Below the pieces are notes generated by a model. It searched no databases, had not been told where the DNA came from, and saw only the letters and a program-made list of their open reading frames with translations. From assembly GCA_963930775.1 (NCBI GenBank), contig OZ005698.1, positions 1,240,001 through 1,304,000 of the forward strand: 64,000 nt of DNA. The letters are read 5' to 3'. Below, piece after piece: positions 19,852-31,891 of the stretch. This DNA is from Cliona cf. orientalis. Its lineage: Eukaryota; Porifera; Demospongiae; Clionaida; Clionaidae. The translations under genes and the position numbers were made by a program. The number at the start of each line of letters is the position of its first letter. Positions within the stretch are counted from its first letter, which is position 1.

Positions 19852-22800
19852 CTACTTTCCCCTCCCTCTGTTGTTGATTGATATGATGTGTGATATGATA
19901 TGATATGATATGTACCTCAGTCATTTTTTTTCCTGGAAGTCTGGAGGATGCTGTTTCTCGGGCATTGTAAGGGGAAGCTGGCTATATATAGGGGGGAGGG
20001 GAGCTGATCGATGCATGTGCATACATATATGTGCATGTACGTAATTCTTCAATTAGACCTAAGTTATCCGGCTGTTCTTGTTATGAAATAAAAGAAGGTA
20101 TTGGTTGTTCTTCCTGACTTGCTGGCAGTGTCTATTACCCTGACATATACATGCATGCATACATATGCACTTCTGCATATCTTACATTATCCCATGTATC
20201 CATGGTGCATATAAAACCAATATAGAGCACTATAATAGTATACCTCATACGTATAAATTCTGTGAATTCCTAATTATAGTAGCTAAATGCACTTGAAAAT
20301 GTCCGTAGTAAGGCTTGGTTAATTGCTTCTTATTGCTGTAATTGTAATTATCTACTAGCTAACTACTTTTCGCCATACATTTGCATACATACATACATAC
20401 CGTTATGACGTATAGGAGTAGCTTATTAATAGTAATTTTTGTCGCCTGTTTGTGCACTCGCACTGGCCGGTGGTAATTATGTACTTGTCGACTCCCACTG
20501 ATAGGGCTTCCTGCTCGGGCGATGTATAGCATTACACGTACCGATACATACATACAGTAATAGTGTATAGCATTACACTACTGACACATACATACTGTGA
20601 TAGTGTATTAATGTGCACTAGCTGTGGGCCACCTGTGGAGTAGTACTGGTGTGTGGCAGGCGGGCTTAGGTTATATAGCCTTAGTGCGTCATAGTCACCG
20701 TGAGAGCCCCTTAGATCTTCTTACCGACTACATTTGAATAACCACAAACCACTGCACCCATGCACACCACACACATTTCAGGGATGTTCTCACCCTACCC
20801 TACTTGTGTATAACATAAGTACTGCACACGTGCAATATTGATGCACATGTGCACTTAGGACACACTAGTACTTGTAATTACGTAATTCACACACCCTCTC
20901 TTCTTATATTACACACACGCACACTACCACCACATCACATGCACAGGCGGATGTTTCCAGCCCTCAAAGTGGAACTCTTTGATCTCGATCCCAACACAAC
21001 GTACACGCTCCTGATGGACATGGTTCCTGTGGATAAGTATCGCTACAAGTACCAAAACTCGGCCTGGGTGCGCTGCTTCGAAGAGGAGTGTTCCCCCACG
21101 CGCCCCTACACTCACCCCGACTCTCCGGCGCTTGGCTCGCACTGGATGAACATGGTCATCAACTTTTACAAGCTCAAGCTCACCAATAATCAACTGGATA
21201 AGCAGGGACATGTAAGTTGATCAAAAAATTCTTTAAATGACGTAAAAATTCTTTGGATTCTCTTTGCAAGGGGGAAAAATAAAGTGTGCATGTGAAGTGA
21301 ATGGCATGTTATGACACATAATTCAATAGGTTGCCACCTCCCACCCACAGTCTACATAAAAAACATGTTTATTTCGAGAAGCTTTTGCCAAATGTAGCTA
21401 TAGTTATCACATTTTTTTGTGACCATATACTCATAATGGGAGGGGCAGGGGTTAAAAGTTTATCTCCATTGTCCACCTATTGGGTGACACGATGGAAAAT
21501 TCAATATTAAAGTTTCACCCCTCTTAACCTTTCATACACTCTCCATCCTTATATGTACACAGATTATTGTGAACAGCATGCACAAGTATCAACCGAGGCT
21601 TCACGTAGTAGAGACCAATCACGTTGGAGATCTGACTCAGGGGAAACACCACGTCTTCATATTTCCAGGAACTCAGTTTATGACGGTCACCGCCTACCAG
21701 AACGACAAAGTGAGTATCACACAATAGAGAGATATCAAAGGAAACACCTTTGCAGGCAATGGGGGGGGGGGGGGGGGGGGGGGCCCTTCACCCACTAGCA
21801 CTAGTCTAAGAGCAGTGCATGATGTAATGTTGTGTAATGATTTATGTTAGGACACTTCCTAAGGGAGCTAGTGGGCGCTGGTAAATTAAATTGGAAAGTT
21901 GTTTTTCTCTAGAATTGGAAGTTAGCAAAAAAAACAACAGACTATAATAGCTATAGCTGGCTAGCGCATGTCATCATAGTAGGTATAGACATCTCTCCTC
22001 AGGTGTAGCTGTATAACTTCTCCTTCCTAGTTCACACTGTAATACAATACAAGCAGGTGTTCTCTATAGGGTAACATTATTATGTAAACCTTCGTCATTT
22101 TTTCAGATTACTCAACTGAAGATCGAGAACAATCCGTTTGCAAAGGGCTTCAGGCCTCCTTTCTCGAGGTGTAGGGGCAGAAACCAGCAACAACCAAGGT
22201 TAGTAACTTGTGTACACAAAAAAATTTGTTGCCATGTAGATACGACTGCATGGTTCTAATGGAACTACACTTAATAATTAAGTGTGGCTAATTAGTAGTA
22301 ATTGAGTGGGGTTCACCCCGTAATTCATTGTCTATCGCTGTAGGATTCCAATTAATTCGACTGGTAGCGACTCGTCCGAGGACAGCATCAATCACGTCAT
22401 TCGTAACCACAGGAGTATGGTCGTCCCTTATGCAGACCTCCGCCCAGATCATGCCATATACCCAATTGGTAAGTACAACTAGATTGACTTAAATTATGTA
22501 ACGACTAGTGTAAGAAATACACATACCAACAAGCCTTCCATTAGTGTGGCCAGACTATCATTGCCACGTATTTCCTCTTCATTTTGCACTAATCGGGCAA
22601 TATTTGCATATGGCTTAGAATGGAAATTATCAACTACCTGTGGCCCGAAATTTTTAGATTACCAGCTTTTTTTGCTATAAATATCAAAATTACATTCCCC
22701 GCCATTTTTTTCTCTCTTGCAGTAAATCGAAAGCGCAGTTTGAAACCAGATCGTACCATTGAACTTCCATCCCCAAAGCAAATATGCCTAGCGGGCACTA

Positions 22801-23900
22801 CAGCAGTAACCAGTCCAAAGGAGCAGCAGAGCCCAGTCAGCATTTGTGCACCAGCAAAAATGTTCACTCCTCGCCATAGCCATGGACAGATCGTCACTTT
22901 ACCCACGGGCCAGAATATAATATTGACGACAGCAGGCCAAGTGGGCGGAGCAGTCAGCTTGGTACAGACGGGCAGCAACAGTCAGCCAACACTGATCCAG
23001 ACTCCTACCAGTACTGTTCTTCCAACTGTCAATGGCGGAACTCCAGTGAGCATTTTTCAGGCTGCCTGCAGTGCCGCTGCTACTCCAAGTAAAGCACCCA
23101 GTTTCATTCCGATGACAGCAAATGGCATCTCCCTTAGCAACGGCCACACCCCCCATGCCCCGATGAACGTTATTCAGTCAGTGGCTGGTGGGCAAGCAAT
23201 TCGTCTCATTTCTCCCGTGCCTTCGCAGCTGACAAACGGGTCAACCCATCAGCATCACCACCATGGACAGCCACTGCGAGTTATAAACACATCCGCCTTA
23301 CAGTTGGAGCAGCATCAGAGTAAACCACTTCCCATCACCACCTCCACCGTCGTAAAGCGAGTAAGCCCCTCGCCTCCCGCCACAACAATTCACTCCCCCC
23401 ACGGCGAGAAAACACGTCAGTTCCGTCACTCTCTCTCATCCACCACTTCCTCCCCTCCGCCTCTCGTACAAGTCATCAAAACCGAAACCGATATCGTCAG
23501 TCACAAGTCAAGCTCTCCCCCTCCCCCTCCAGCTCCTCCTTCGTCCCTTCGTCACGTCCAACCTCTGATGACTATCAACACAGTACAGCAACAGAACATG
23601 AAGCCTGCCTTTGAAGCTACCGCCATCAACCAGCCTGCCCCTCAGACGATCCCGATGCAAAGCCTCATCGTTCCGACACCTCTTCAACAGCAGCAACAAC
23701 CAATGGGGAGGATCCTGTTAATTGCTGCAGCCGACGGGACAGGAGGACTCGATGCCAATGGTGGTGGTCCAGCGACACTCTTTCCACTAAGGACGCTAGT
23801 AGAAGCTGCTCCCACTGCCACTACGTTTGCACAGAACTCTTCTTTTGGACTTCCCATTCAAATTCTTAAGGTTGCATCCAATTCCATCACCACTAATTAG
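9068..23900 (+). CDS. T-box transcription factor, subfamily unresolved, 782 aa
   Basis: Sequence-specific nuclear DNA-binding regulator. Six coding exons: 9068-9609, 20947-21211, 21563-21709, 22107-22198, 22344-22468, 22723-23900, all in phase. The N-terminus (about 1-150) is acidic and Ser-rich. The T-box covers about residues 155-336: ALWRQFD, the RRMFPALKV start split by intron 1, [28 protein letters not shown] and [16 protein letters not shown]. The C-terminal half is rich in Pro, Gln, Ser and Thr, with NRKRSLK (possible nuclear signal) and VIKTETD, which contains a sumoylation-type I-K-T-E. Odd points: the stretch after YQNSAW is [11 protein letters not shown] instead of the usual GKAEP-like loop, and FPGTQF stands where FPET.F is normal. 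I could not assign it to Brachyury, Tbx2/3, Tbx4/5 or Tbx1/15/20. The ATG follows a likely UTR acceptor at 9035. Confidence 0.93.
13880..14052. repeat. Diverged tandem direct repeat, two copies
   Basis: Two copies of about 65 bp, near 13880-13945 and 13984-14052, share ATTGACTATG, CACTGCCAATAAACT / TACTGCCAATAAACT and a TAATAAT...GAGGGTGA/CAGGGTGA end. They lie in the T-box intron. No coding sense. Confidence 0.7.
17252..17357. repeat. Minisatellite, about three units
   Basis: The phrase ACAACATGGTGATGAAGGTA occurs three times, starting near 17254, 17284 and 17322. The last two units are 44 bp-like and near identical; the first is shorter. It lies in the T-box intron. Confidence 0.9.
19792..19851. 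repeat. (TA)n microsatellite
   Basis: Perfect TA dinucleotide run of about 58 bp in the T-box intron, about 1.1 kb before exon 2. Confidence 0.97.
20524..20604. repeat. Tandem duplication of a 41 bp unit
   Basis: Two adjacent copies starting GTATAGCATTACAC and ending A(G)TA/GTGATAGT differ at a handful of bases. They lie in the T-box intron, 340 bp before exon 2. Confidence 0.85.
21761..21783. repeat. Poly-G run (23 bases)
   Basis: Homopolymer G run in intron 3 of the T-box gene, 50 bp after the donor of exon 3. Its length may not be exact, because such runs are prone to sequencing error. Confidence 0.9.
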
Positions 23901-24608
23901 TGATCACTTTTATTATTAAGTTTTGTACATGATTATTAAATTTCATAATGTCTTTGCAGTAATGTACGTGTGTATGTAATTAGTATCAGTCAATTTAATT
24001 TTCTCACCTTTTCAGAACAGACGGCCTCAAATAGTTGTGTCTATAACATGCATGCAGTGATTAATTATTGTTGTCTTTGTATTAGCTGGTGATACATGAC
24101 GTTAATTTCCCACTTTTCCTCCGAGTAACATTGTCTGTACCCCCATCGTTATTTTTCAATTGTTCCATTGCAACTTGGTGTCAGATAATGATAGTTAAAT
24201 TTCATAATCATTAATAATAATATATTAATATTTTTGGTAACAGCAGTTGTCAAATCATGATCGTCACTGGTGATAGTTATAATACAATACCGCACATATA
24301 ATGTAGCATCCAATGGTGGCAGTAAGTGCAATAATAATATAATATAGCGTATGGCATGTAAGAGATTAAATTGATCAAGGTAATGCAAATTATGCTGGAA
24401 TGTGACCGTCGCTGCTTGTGACGTAAATGTGTCAAGTGCACGCGCCTACGCGCGTACGCCGCAGTAAGAATTGTGTGATATACGCATGCGTAGCTATTTT
24501 GGCGCCAAATGTAAAAGTTCTGCGCATGCGCATAAAATAAGCAGCCGTTTTATTCTTCACTGCATGCAGCCATTCTATTCAAGTCGTTTTCAGTTCTCCT
24601 GGCAAGTC
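23901..24608 (+). promoter_or_regulatory. T-box 3' flank and CNTD1 promoter with E2F and NRF1-like sites
   Basis: The first 500 bases are AT-rich and hold no gene. Just before CNTD1 the GC content rises: TGACGTAA at 24419-24426, the palindromic E2F word TTTGGCGCCAAA at 24498-24509 and the NRF1 palindrome TGCGCATGCGCA at 24521-24532, about 77-110 bp before the chosen ATG. An upstream in-frame ATG at 24486 lies among these sites and was rejected as the start. E2F control would suit a cell-cycle or meiotic gene; that is inference. Confidence 0.6.
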
Positions 24609-26569
24609 ATGGAAAGCTCTGAAGGTTCGAAATCCTCCATGTCGGTATTTGGCTCCCCTCCAGAGCCGATTTTCAACGAAGCCAAAAACGGTATCAGCAA
24701 CGAACTATTGCTAGACTCCTTCAAATTTCTATCTTCCAAAAACGAAGTTGCTGTAAGGGGCGCTGTTCCTGACGAGACTGGAGGATGCTTCAAGTCCGGT
24801 CAGCCAGTGGAGTTCTTGTTTGAGCTCTGCAGGTATTTTGAACTGGGGGCAGATGTGCAGTACAGAGCTGCTGACCTGTATCACCAGTTCATGACCAACC
24901 ACATTGTGGAGCTGTATCAGGTAACATCACTACCACAATAGTGGACCCTCCCTATAATTTAATAATATTATTAGAATTCGGGACTCTATTAAACATCTTG
25001 AAAGAAATTTCATACTTTCCCTAAAGCTTCAGTCTATCTAGATATCTCTCTTAGATTTATACAATATCTGCATCAATTTTGGAGGTCTCATTATTAATGT
25101 AGTAGGTATACAAGTGCAACCAAGCAAGAGAGCAAAACTTTTTAAAACCATATTTTTGGGCTAAAAACTATATAGACAGACCTACTTGATATCAAAATGG
25201 CCACAACCATCATTTTTATTGTGTTTTACAAAATCGCAAATTTCCCATATATAGCTAATACAGAAGCCACATATGTGCAGGCCAGTTTTCATAGATTTTT
25301 CACTGATTTTGGATAAAAGTGGCTATATCTTGGAAGTGGTAAGGAGTCAAGACTTCAAATTTGGGATTTAGTAACTTTATTACAAGTGCTATCAGCCCAC
25401 CAAGTGGAACTTCTTAACTAGAACTAAATAGGAAAAAATGTGCCTAACATATTTGGCCCTCCGAAAGGGATTTTAGGACAATATCTGGTTAGCAATGCAC
25501 TGTACAGCCTCTACACTCATGTCCAATTAACTTCATATGGATGTGCATGACTGGGTAGAGCGCACACCCTTAACTGAAAACAATACTCATTTAATGTGCC
25601 TAACATATTTTGGAGAGCCATGTTATCTTATGAAGCCATAAAAATGGAAGTAATCACGGTTACATCCCATAATTTAAATTTTACGTAGAGTTTATGTTGA
25701 AGAAGGTTGGTACCAAATTTCAAACTCTTGTCTATAATAGATTTTATTTTATGAGTCAAAATAGGCTCAAATTCTGAAATAAAAAAGTTTTGCTCTCTTG
25801 CTTGGTTGAACTGTATGTATGGGTTAATTCCCTTGAATACTGACATAATTTGTGATGTTTTTAATAATTAAGCTAACAATTATTACTAATTATTCTTGTT
25901 GTTCTGTCTGCTTGTTTCTAGCATGTTCAAGACAGCCAGGAGTCTAGCAGTCCCATCCAGTGGAGCGAGGTTGAGGGTAGACTGAAGCACCAGATCATTC
26001 TCAGGGCCGTATCATGTGTCCAGCTAGCCAGCAAACTCAGCTCGCACTACCACCTAGTCAGCTTGAACAAAGTCAAGAGATTTCTCACCCAGTGTGGGTT
26101 TCGCTACGCCTCGGCAAGTCTCGTCCAATCGGAAGTGCGTATCCTCAAAACACTCAATTTCAAAGTCCATACACCCACCATCCTCGAGTACATAGAGACC
26201 CTACTGGGCATGCTCAGTTACAAAGATCCTACCATAACCAATGCCAAACAGCTACACGGTATTTCACTCAAGGTACTCGATGTCTACTATATAGAGAGAG
26301 CGGCCATTTATGAAAAGTTGTTTCAACAATCAAAAGTGGATGCAAGCAAAGATCGAGTGAGAGTTGCAGCTATAGAGGAGGATTTCATGCTCCTAGCTGC
26401 AGCCATTGTATCGGCTGCTTCGTTAATCCTGGATCGATCGCAGAATGAGATAATCACCAATCAGCTCTCGCACATCACACGCATTGTTCTCGGGGATATC
26501 TTGAACTTTGCATCAGTTCTGCTTGAAGAAATCTTCACCACTACCAAAACGAGTTCACAAGTCAGTTAA
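24609..26569 (+). CDS. CNTD1: Cyclin N-terminal domain-containing protein 1 (CNTD1)
   Basis: A cyclin-like protein which in animals promotes designation and maturation of meiotic crossovers. Two exons, 24609-24920 and 25922-26569, joined in phase 0, give 319 aa, close to the human length of about 330. The cyclin-box region includes RAADLYHQFM in exon 1 and ILRAVSCVQLASKL, then KTLNFKVHTPTILEYIETLL and EEDFMLLAAAIVSAASLI in exon 2, which align by eye with human CNTD1 (RLVSCVQLASKL, LKSLNF, YVETLL, KEDFMLLA). The ATG at 24609 starts MESSEGSK, just after the promoter sites; further in-frame Met codons upstream (from 24486) probably belong to the 5' leader. The single 1 kb intron carries a 698 bp inverted-repeat element. 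The gene ends tail to tail with the receptor gene, 370 bp apart. Confidence 0.9.
25114..25811. mobile_element. Non-autonomous inverted-repeat element (MITE-like), 698 bp
   Basis: It fills most of the CNTD1 intron. The termini are inverted copies of about 30 bp: the left end reads GTGCAACCAAGCAAGAGAGC and the right end, reversed, GTTCAACCAAGCAAGAGAGC, followed in both by AAAACTTTTT. Inner segments are also roughly inverted (CTTCAAATTTG near 25350 against CAAATTTCAAA near 25715), so the element looks fold-back. No open frame and no clear target duplication. The superfamily is not assignable by eye. Confidence 0.75.
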
Positions 26570-26867
26570 AAAATATTTGCTACAGCCATAGTATATGTAC
26601 ATGTCCTATGTGATCAAGGACTGAACTATTCTAGTAAGACATTAGTGATCAAAGAAGTATTATTTCTGTGTTACGATTCAATCCTCTACAGCAGGGCTGT
26701 AGTAAAATTTAATTTCAAAGTATGCAGTATTATGATCATGATTGTGTATACGTATGCCTACGGATTTTAGCTGCAATATTGGTAATCGTCAAAATTAATT
26801 AATATGCACACGACAATACTGTATATACATTAGACATACGTAGCACACACTTGCACAATGTGATAAT

Positions 26868-26898
<31 letters not shown>

Positions 26899-26939
26899 TT
26901 TTTTAAAAAGAGCATTGGTCCAAACTCATGGTATAAACG
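26570..26939. other. Convergent intergenic spacer CNTD1 / receptor
   Basis: AT-rich 370 bp between two stop codons, probably both 3'-UTRs. It holds a (CA)n run at about 26869-26896. No gene seen. Confidence 0.7.
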
Positions 26940-27992
26940 CTAAGACGATTGAGTGGCACTTGCGTTGACCCTCAAGAATGACCCCTGCCCTGAGACGGCA
27001 TTTCTGCTCAAGGACTCGTATCTCGATCCGTGATCATGTGACCGTGTGAATCTTACTCGCTCCCGATTGGCTACTGCCCTTCGGAACTCTCTCCTTGACC
27101 AGCCGTACACGATGGCATTCAGGAATCCTTGAAGGGGGCTGAAAATAGCCTGCATGCAGGAATAGAGACGAGAGGTGTATTACATAATGTGCATCCAGCA
27201 AAACTATTACCGGTAATATGTTTGACCCTCATTACCGAATTAGTTTCTACTTTTAGGTAAAGGTCGTCACACATACATGTACATGTGCACATAGCTAATA
27301 ATAATATTATTATTATTGTGAACACTTACATGAAAATAGAGAACAACTCTGTCCACTGGTTCACTCAGGTGAAGCCTGTCGTTTTCATGCCACACCACAA
27401 TACTGGCAACAAAGGCTGTAGTGGAGGAAAGAGGGAGGGGGGGCCAAAATAGTCACATGACAATCACATGACTCCATTTAATTATAAGCATACACACTTA
27501 CAGGGAAGGCCACACACTATGAATATGAGGACGAAGCATGTCAGGCGAATGGTGATGGTTCGGATCGTCCTGGAGCTTCTGTTCTGCTCCTGTAGCGTCT
27601 CTCCTATAGGATGATGTCATATTTTGAAATTATCATCATTTCACTTAATTGGATAGCTTACTCTGAGCCTTCAATACTCCCCTGACATAATAGAAAGTCA
27701 CCAAATAGTAGATCTACAGTGAGTGTGTGTGCATATTCATTGTGATAGTACTGATAACAATGTGAACACTAGGTAGTATGGCTTGCAATACTTACTGGTA
27801 ATTATGTACGTACATAATTTATCATACATATGCACCTCACAATTGAGATTCACGTGTTACGTACCAGTATGAGAATTGATACGAAGAGAAAAAATGCACT
27901 CAAAATGGAGGCCTGGGTGAGGGCAAATTCATCAAAATGCGACTCATGAAAGGGTAGCTGCAGTGAGGGAGAAAGAGAGAGAGGGGGAGAGA

Positions 27993-28064
<72 letters not shown>

Positions 28065-30746
28065 CACGATCAGCATCTTCTATCAAAACCACCATAGCCT
28101 TACGCCATCATCAGGTCGAAGATTAAAGAAATCCAGGATGCACCAGCAGCCATGGTTAGTCTTTTCAATGCCGACTCTGACCTCAATCGTAGGTAGAACA
28201 ATAATCAAAGGGATAACCCTACAAAATTGAACAAATGACGCTCTGAGCGTAGACAGCTATGTCAATGCATAATAGTATAATTTTGTAGGTCACATACCCA
28301 GGCCCTTCAAATCCACACTTTCCAATGTTCATGTGTGAAACATTGGGAGAAAAAAAACATTTGAAAGGCCTCAATAGACTATACAGGCTAACATTTGTAA
28401 CAAACTTTGAATATCAATGTGCATGTGATTTTCTGATCTTGAGCATACCAACTAATGAAGTAGAGCACTACGGTTGAGATGTGCCTCAGTGTCTTTCTGC
28501 TGTCCTGCTTGGGAAGGTTCTTGCCTTGGTTCATGTAGTACTCCCTCAGACGCAGCATGGCACTCTGAGCGTAGACAGCCGTCAGGCTGAACGTAACCAT
28601 GGTCGCCATCTACAATGTATATGTACATGTGTTTGTACGTGTATTTATAGAATGAGAAATGCATGATAAGAACTTTTCGTACTATACACATGAATGCATT
28701 AATTTACATACACAAGCTATAATGCACTAGTAAGGAACATGTGTTCATGCATAATATACGGATACACATACATGTACATGTATAATCTTATACCCAGGCC
28801 CCACCCTTAATCTGATCTTTCAACAAAAAAAATGTGCAATATTGAAAAAACTGGGGAAAAGGGGCTGGTTAGTGAACAAGTTACTACATTACGTCATTCG
28901 CTTACAGTAGTTGCTACTGCGAGAACGTAGCACATTCCAGTGTGAGGATCAGAGCCTTCGCTGGCCCAGCCATGCTCTCCAGGGGTTAGCCATACTATAC
29001 CACCAATCATCCACAGGATGGCTAGGATGAAGTCACTAACAGAGAGAATGAATAAGGGATGGACCTGGGCCGGGGGGAGGGAGAGGGAGAGAGGGGGATG
29101 AGAAGCAAGAGAGGACAAGAGAGAAAGAAGGCAAAGATAGGTAGACCAGGGGGCGGGGTGGAGGGGGAGGGGAGGAGAAGGAAGGAGGGAAGAGCAAGAG
29201 AGAAATTTATATTATTATGTACATGTATGTGCATAATATGTATACAACAGTAGACAAGGACGTTGCTAAAAATAAATTAATGAGGACACCCCCTTAATCA
29301 GGTGCCCCCCCCCCCCCCCCCCCCACTTCACAGCTATATTATGCTGAATTCTACAGGCATGTACCTATGCCCTCACCTGTAGAGCTCTCCCCACCCCCAT
29401 ACACACATCTTGTCAAAACTCATCATCCTAAATTTCTGCACAACATTAATCTTACCTCTGCAGCATTCAGCTTGCCAGTGAGTAGCACAGACAGAATGAT
29501 TGATGCTGATCCTATAATGCTGGATAAGAATTAAAAAAAAAATCAAGCAATGATAGACATCATTCAATCGTGTTTTGAAATGAGAACGAAAACACTAGTG
29601 ACTTTATTCTCCCACACACACGGTCAATGTTTTCATAACACAGGGACTCAGCACGTACACAAGCTTTCGTGAATAAACAGATTTAATGACTAATGTTATT
29701 AGTGCATACATGTATATAATGTAGTAGTGTATATCAAATTGATAATCTTTTGTGAATCAATAGTTCTTTCCCCCAAGGTGCATTTGAGGAAAAGCAGCTA
29801 ATACATATCACTTTCAGTATCAATTATTCATACTCATAAATGTACCTGCATAATGATGTTAAGATGCGTAGTATTGATATGGGCTTTGACTGCAGAGAGA
29901 GGAAAAAGAGGGAGAGAGAGAGAGAGAAGAGAGGGAGAGAGAAAACATAACCACAAAAATGTATAATGTTATGTCAAGAACTAAAGATAAGACATGCTGA
30001 CATGGCAATGGGTCAGTGTCCTTGACAATGATAACAAGACTTAGTGCAACTGCTAAGGCATTGTCTTCCCAGTACATACACACACACACACACGTCCATA
30101 TGGGGTAGTGTGTGTACGTACATGTACATGTAGCTCACCGAAAATAACATCAAATTAACCACTAACTAATGGGATGGAGCTCCTTGCTACAGTAACCTGT
30201 GGCCAGGTGTGCCTTTATTGTGCTCAAGTAGTGGTACACGTATGTGCATGCAGCGCATTGTGAGACACTTGACAGGACAATAGGTCACTTATACACAAGT
30301 CAAACCACGCCTTCTATCTCAAGAGCTACATAGAGGGTAAGGTAATACAGTGAGCTGCTCGATCATATCAGAGCCAATCAGAATAATTTATTGGCGCTGG
30401 GTTATAAATAGCGACAGTGAATGCACCATCAAGTATAGAACGAATTCCATGCAAATCTACTCGCTGTACAAAAGTTCACCAGACTCATTTCCTCTTGAGA
30501 TTGAGGGGTGGAGGGGTGAAGGGGGGTGGTGCCATGGCATGCAAGACCATTGCATATCAGAAACCATAAATTATATTCAGAAACGATCTTACCAGTATTA
30601 ATTGATTGTACACTTACGTCCACAATGTCATCGTGCCAATTGGTACAGTTACAGGCACTGGCATTACTGGAGTTCATGTAGGACAGGGAGCTGTCGTGCA
30701 CGTAGATCAAACCCAACGTTTCGTTGCACGCCATCATAGACACCAT
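26940..30746 (-). CDS. Seven-transmembrane receptor, TMEM116 / cAMP-receptor-like, 404 aa
   Basis: Plasma-membrane G-protein-coupled-receptor-like protein; the ligand is unknown. Eleven exons, minus strand, all in phase: 30746-30618, 29889-29846, 29519-29456, 29064-28906, 28609-28449, 28218-28104, 27957-27865, 27713-27662, 27603-27502, 27415-27330, 27149-26940. The N-terminus has three N-glycosylation sequons (NSS, NAS, NCT). TM1 IIGSASIILSVLL; TM2 FILSVSDFILAILWM with the usual Asp; TM3 preceded by a Cys (GMCYVLAVA); ECL2 NHGCWCILD; TM5 SILSAFFLFVSILIL; TM6 CFVLIFIVCGLP; TM7 FSPLQGFLNAIVYG, where LNAIVYG stands for NPxxY. The DRY motif is absent (AMLRLREY follows TM3). The tail carries basic and Ser-rich residues. 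I compare it to TMEM116 and slime-mould cAMP-receptor-like proteins on pattern only. The first exon is the least certain. Confidence 0.82.
27962..28062. repeat. (GA)n tract = CT-rich polypyrimidine tract of the receptor gene
   Basis: On the minus (coding) strand this is an approximately 100 bp CT run that ends directly in the CACTGCAG acceptor of receptor exon 7. It contains a pure run of about 68 bp. Confidence 0.92.
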
Positions 30747-31073
30747 CTACAAACTGTGCTCGCCAGTTCAGTAGCCAGAACTTCAAGTTGAAGAGGAGGA
30801 GGGGCGTGGTCAAACGAACGGCAGAGCACAGAGGAGAGGAGATGAGCTGAAGTCGGAGCCGAGGTGTTGGGTGATTCTCTTGTTACTGAGAAACTCGTCT
30901 GTGTAGCTCAATCTCTCACTCTCGCTTCTGCAGATCGACTAGTATGGTTTCAGTGCAGAAAGGTTCGAAAACTTGCTGAGCTGGCAAAATCTACCTCCGG
31001 GTACGGGTGCAGGTCGGCTGACCAATTAATGACGTCATCAAAGTGTCAGAGGCTCGCGAGGGCGCGCGCGAAA
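30747..31073. promoter_or_regulatory. Bidirectional promoter, receptor / RFC5, with CRE and E2F-like sites
   Basis: 327 bp between divergent start codons. A perfect CRE, TGACGTCA, lies at 31030-31037, and the E2F-type word GCGCGAAA at 31066-31073 touches the RFC5 ATG, inside a GC-rich segment with CTCGCGAG. Replication-factor genes are classic E2F targets, so this context supports the RFC5 start; site function is inferred. Confidence 0.6.
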
Positions 31074-31814
31074 ATGGAGGGAAAAGATGGTGGTGCTCCA
31101 GCACCAAACTTGCCATGGTCAGTTGCTTATGCCTATTAAAATTTTGTGCTGTATTGGTGATTTTGTGTACACTGCAGGGTGGAGAAGTATCGTCCCAAAA
31201 CCCTAGAAGATCTGATCTCACATAAGGATATCATTAGCACAAGTAAGGACCTTTATCTGAAATATCGTAGCGCCTGTTCATCCTGATCCCTGGGCTGGCC
31301 CCATTAATTTAGGCTATGAAGAGACAGAGCTAGTGGTGTACTGAATTCTTTTTGTTAATTTGAACTGGTTCTGAATACACCAGCTAGACATTCATCTCCC
31401 CTTTTTCGCATCCCCACCCCCCGGCCCCCCCCCCCCCCCCCCCCACTCCAAACACACACATTGATAGTCCAGCGATTCATGAAAGAGGATCGTCTCCCTC
31501 ACCTTCTCTTCTACGGCCCACCAGGCACGGGAAAGACCAGCACCATTCTAGCCTGCGCAAAGACACTCTATAAACCGAGAGAATTCAGTTCTATGGTGCT
31601 CGAGCTAAATGCCTCTGACGACAGGGGCATCGGGATCGTTAGGGGACAGATATTGACGTTTGCTAGTACAAGGACAATCTTCAGGTCAGGGTTCAAGTTG
31701 GTCATACTGGACGAGGCCGATGCCATGACAAACGATGCACAGAATGCCCTGAGGAGAGGTCAGAGGTCACTAGCAGCATTTTTAGATTACATGAAATTAG
31801 TCCCTCTCTCTTCC

Positions 31815-31891
<77 letters not shown>

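Larger units (their letters stand above)
9610..20946 (+). other. 11.3 kb first coding intron of the T-box gene
   Basis: No exon, tRNA or transposase was recognised on either strand. It holds TG runs (11029-11062), CT tracts near 11250-11300, a (TA)n run (19792-19851), a 44 bp-period minisatellite (17252-17357), a diverged direct repeat (13880-14052) and a 41 bp tandem duplication (20524-20604). The donor AGGTAGGT and acceptor GCACAG are well supported because the split codon restores the family-typical Arg-Arg-Met-Phe-Pro. Long introns beside developmental regulators often carry enhancers; nothing here proves one. Confidence 0.75.

Noticed and set aside
24486-24608. N-terminal extension of CNTD1 from an upstream in-frame ATG
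   Set aside because: It would run through the E2F and NRF1-like sites and adds residues unlike the family; ATG at 24609 preferred.
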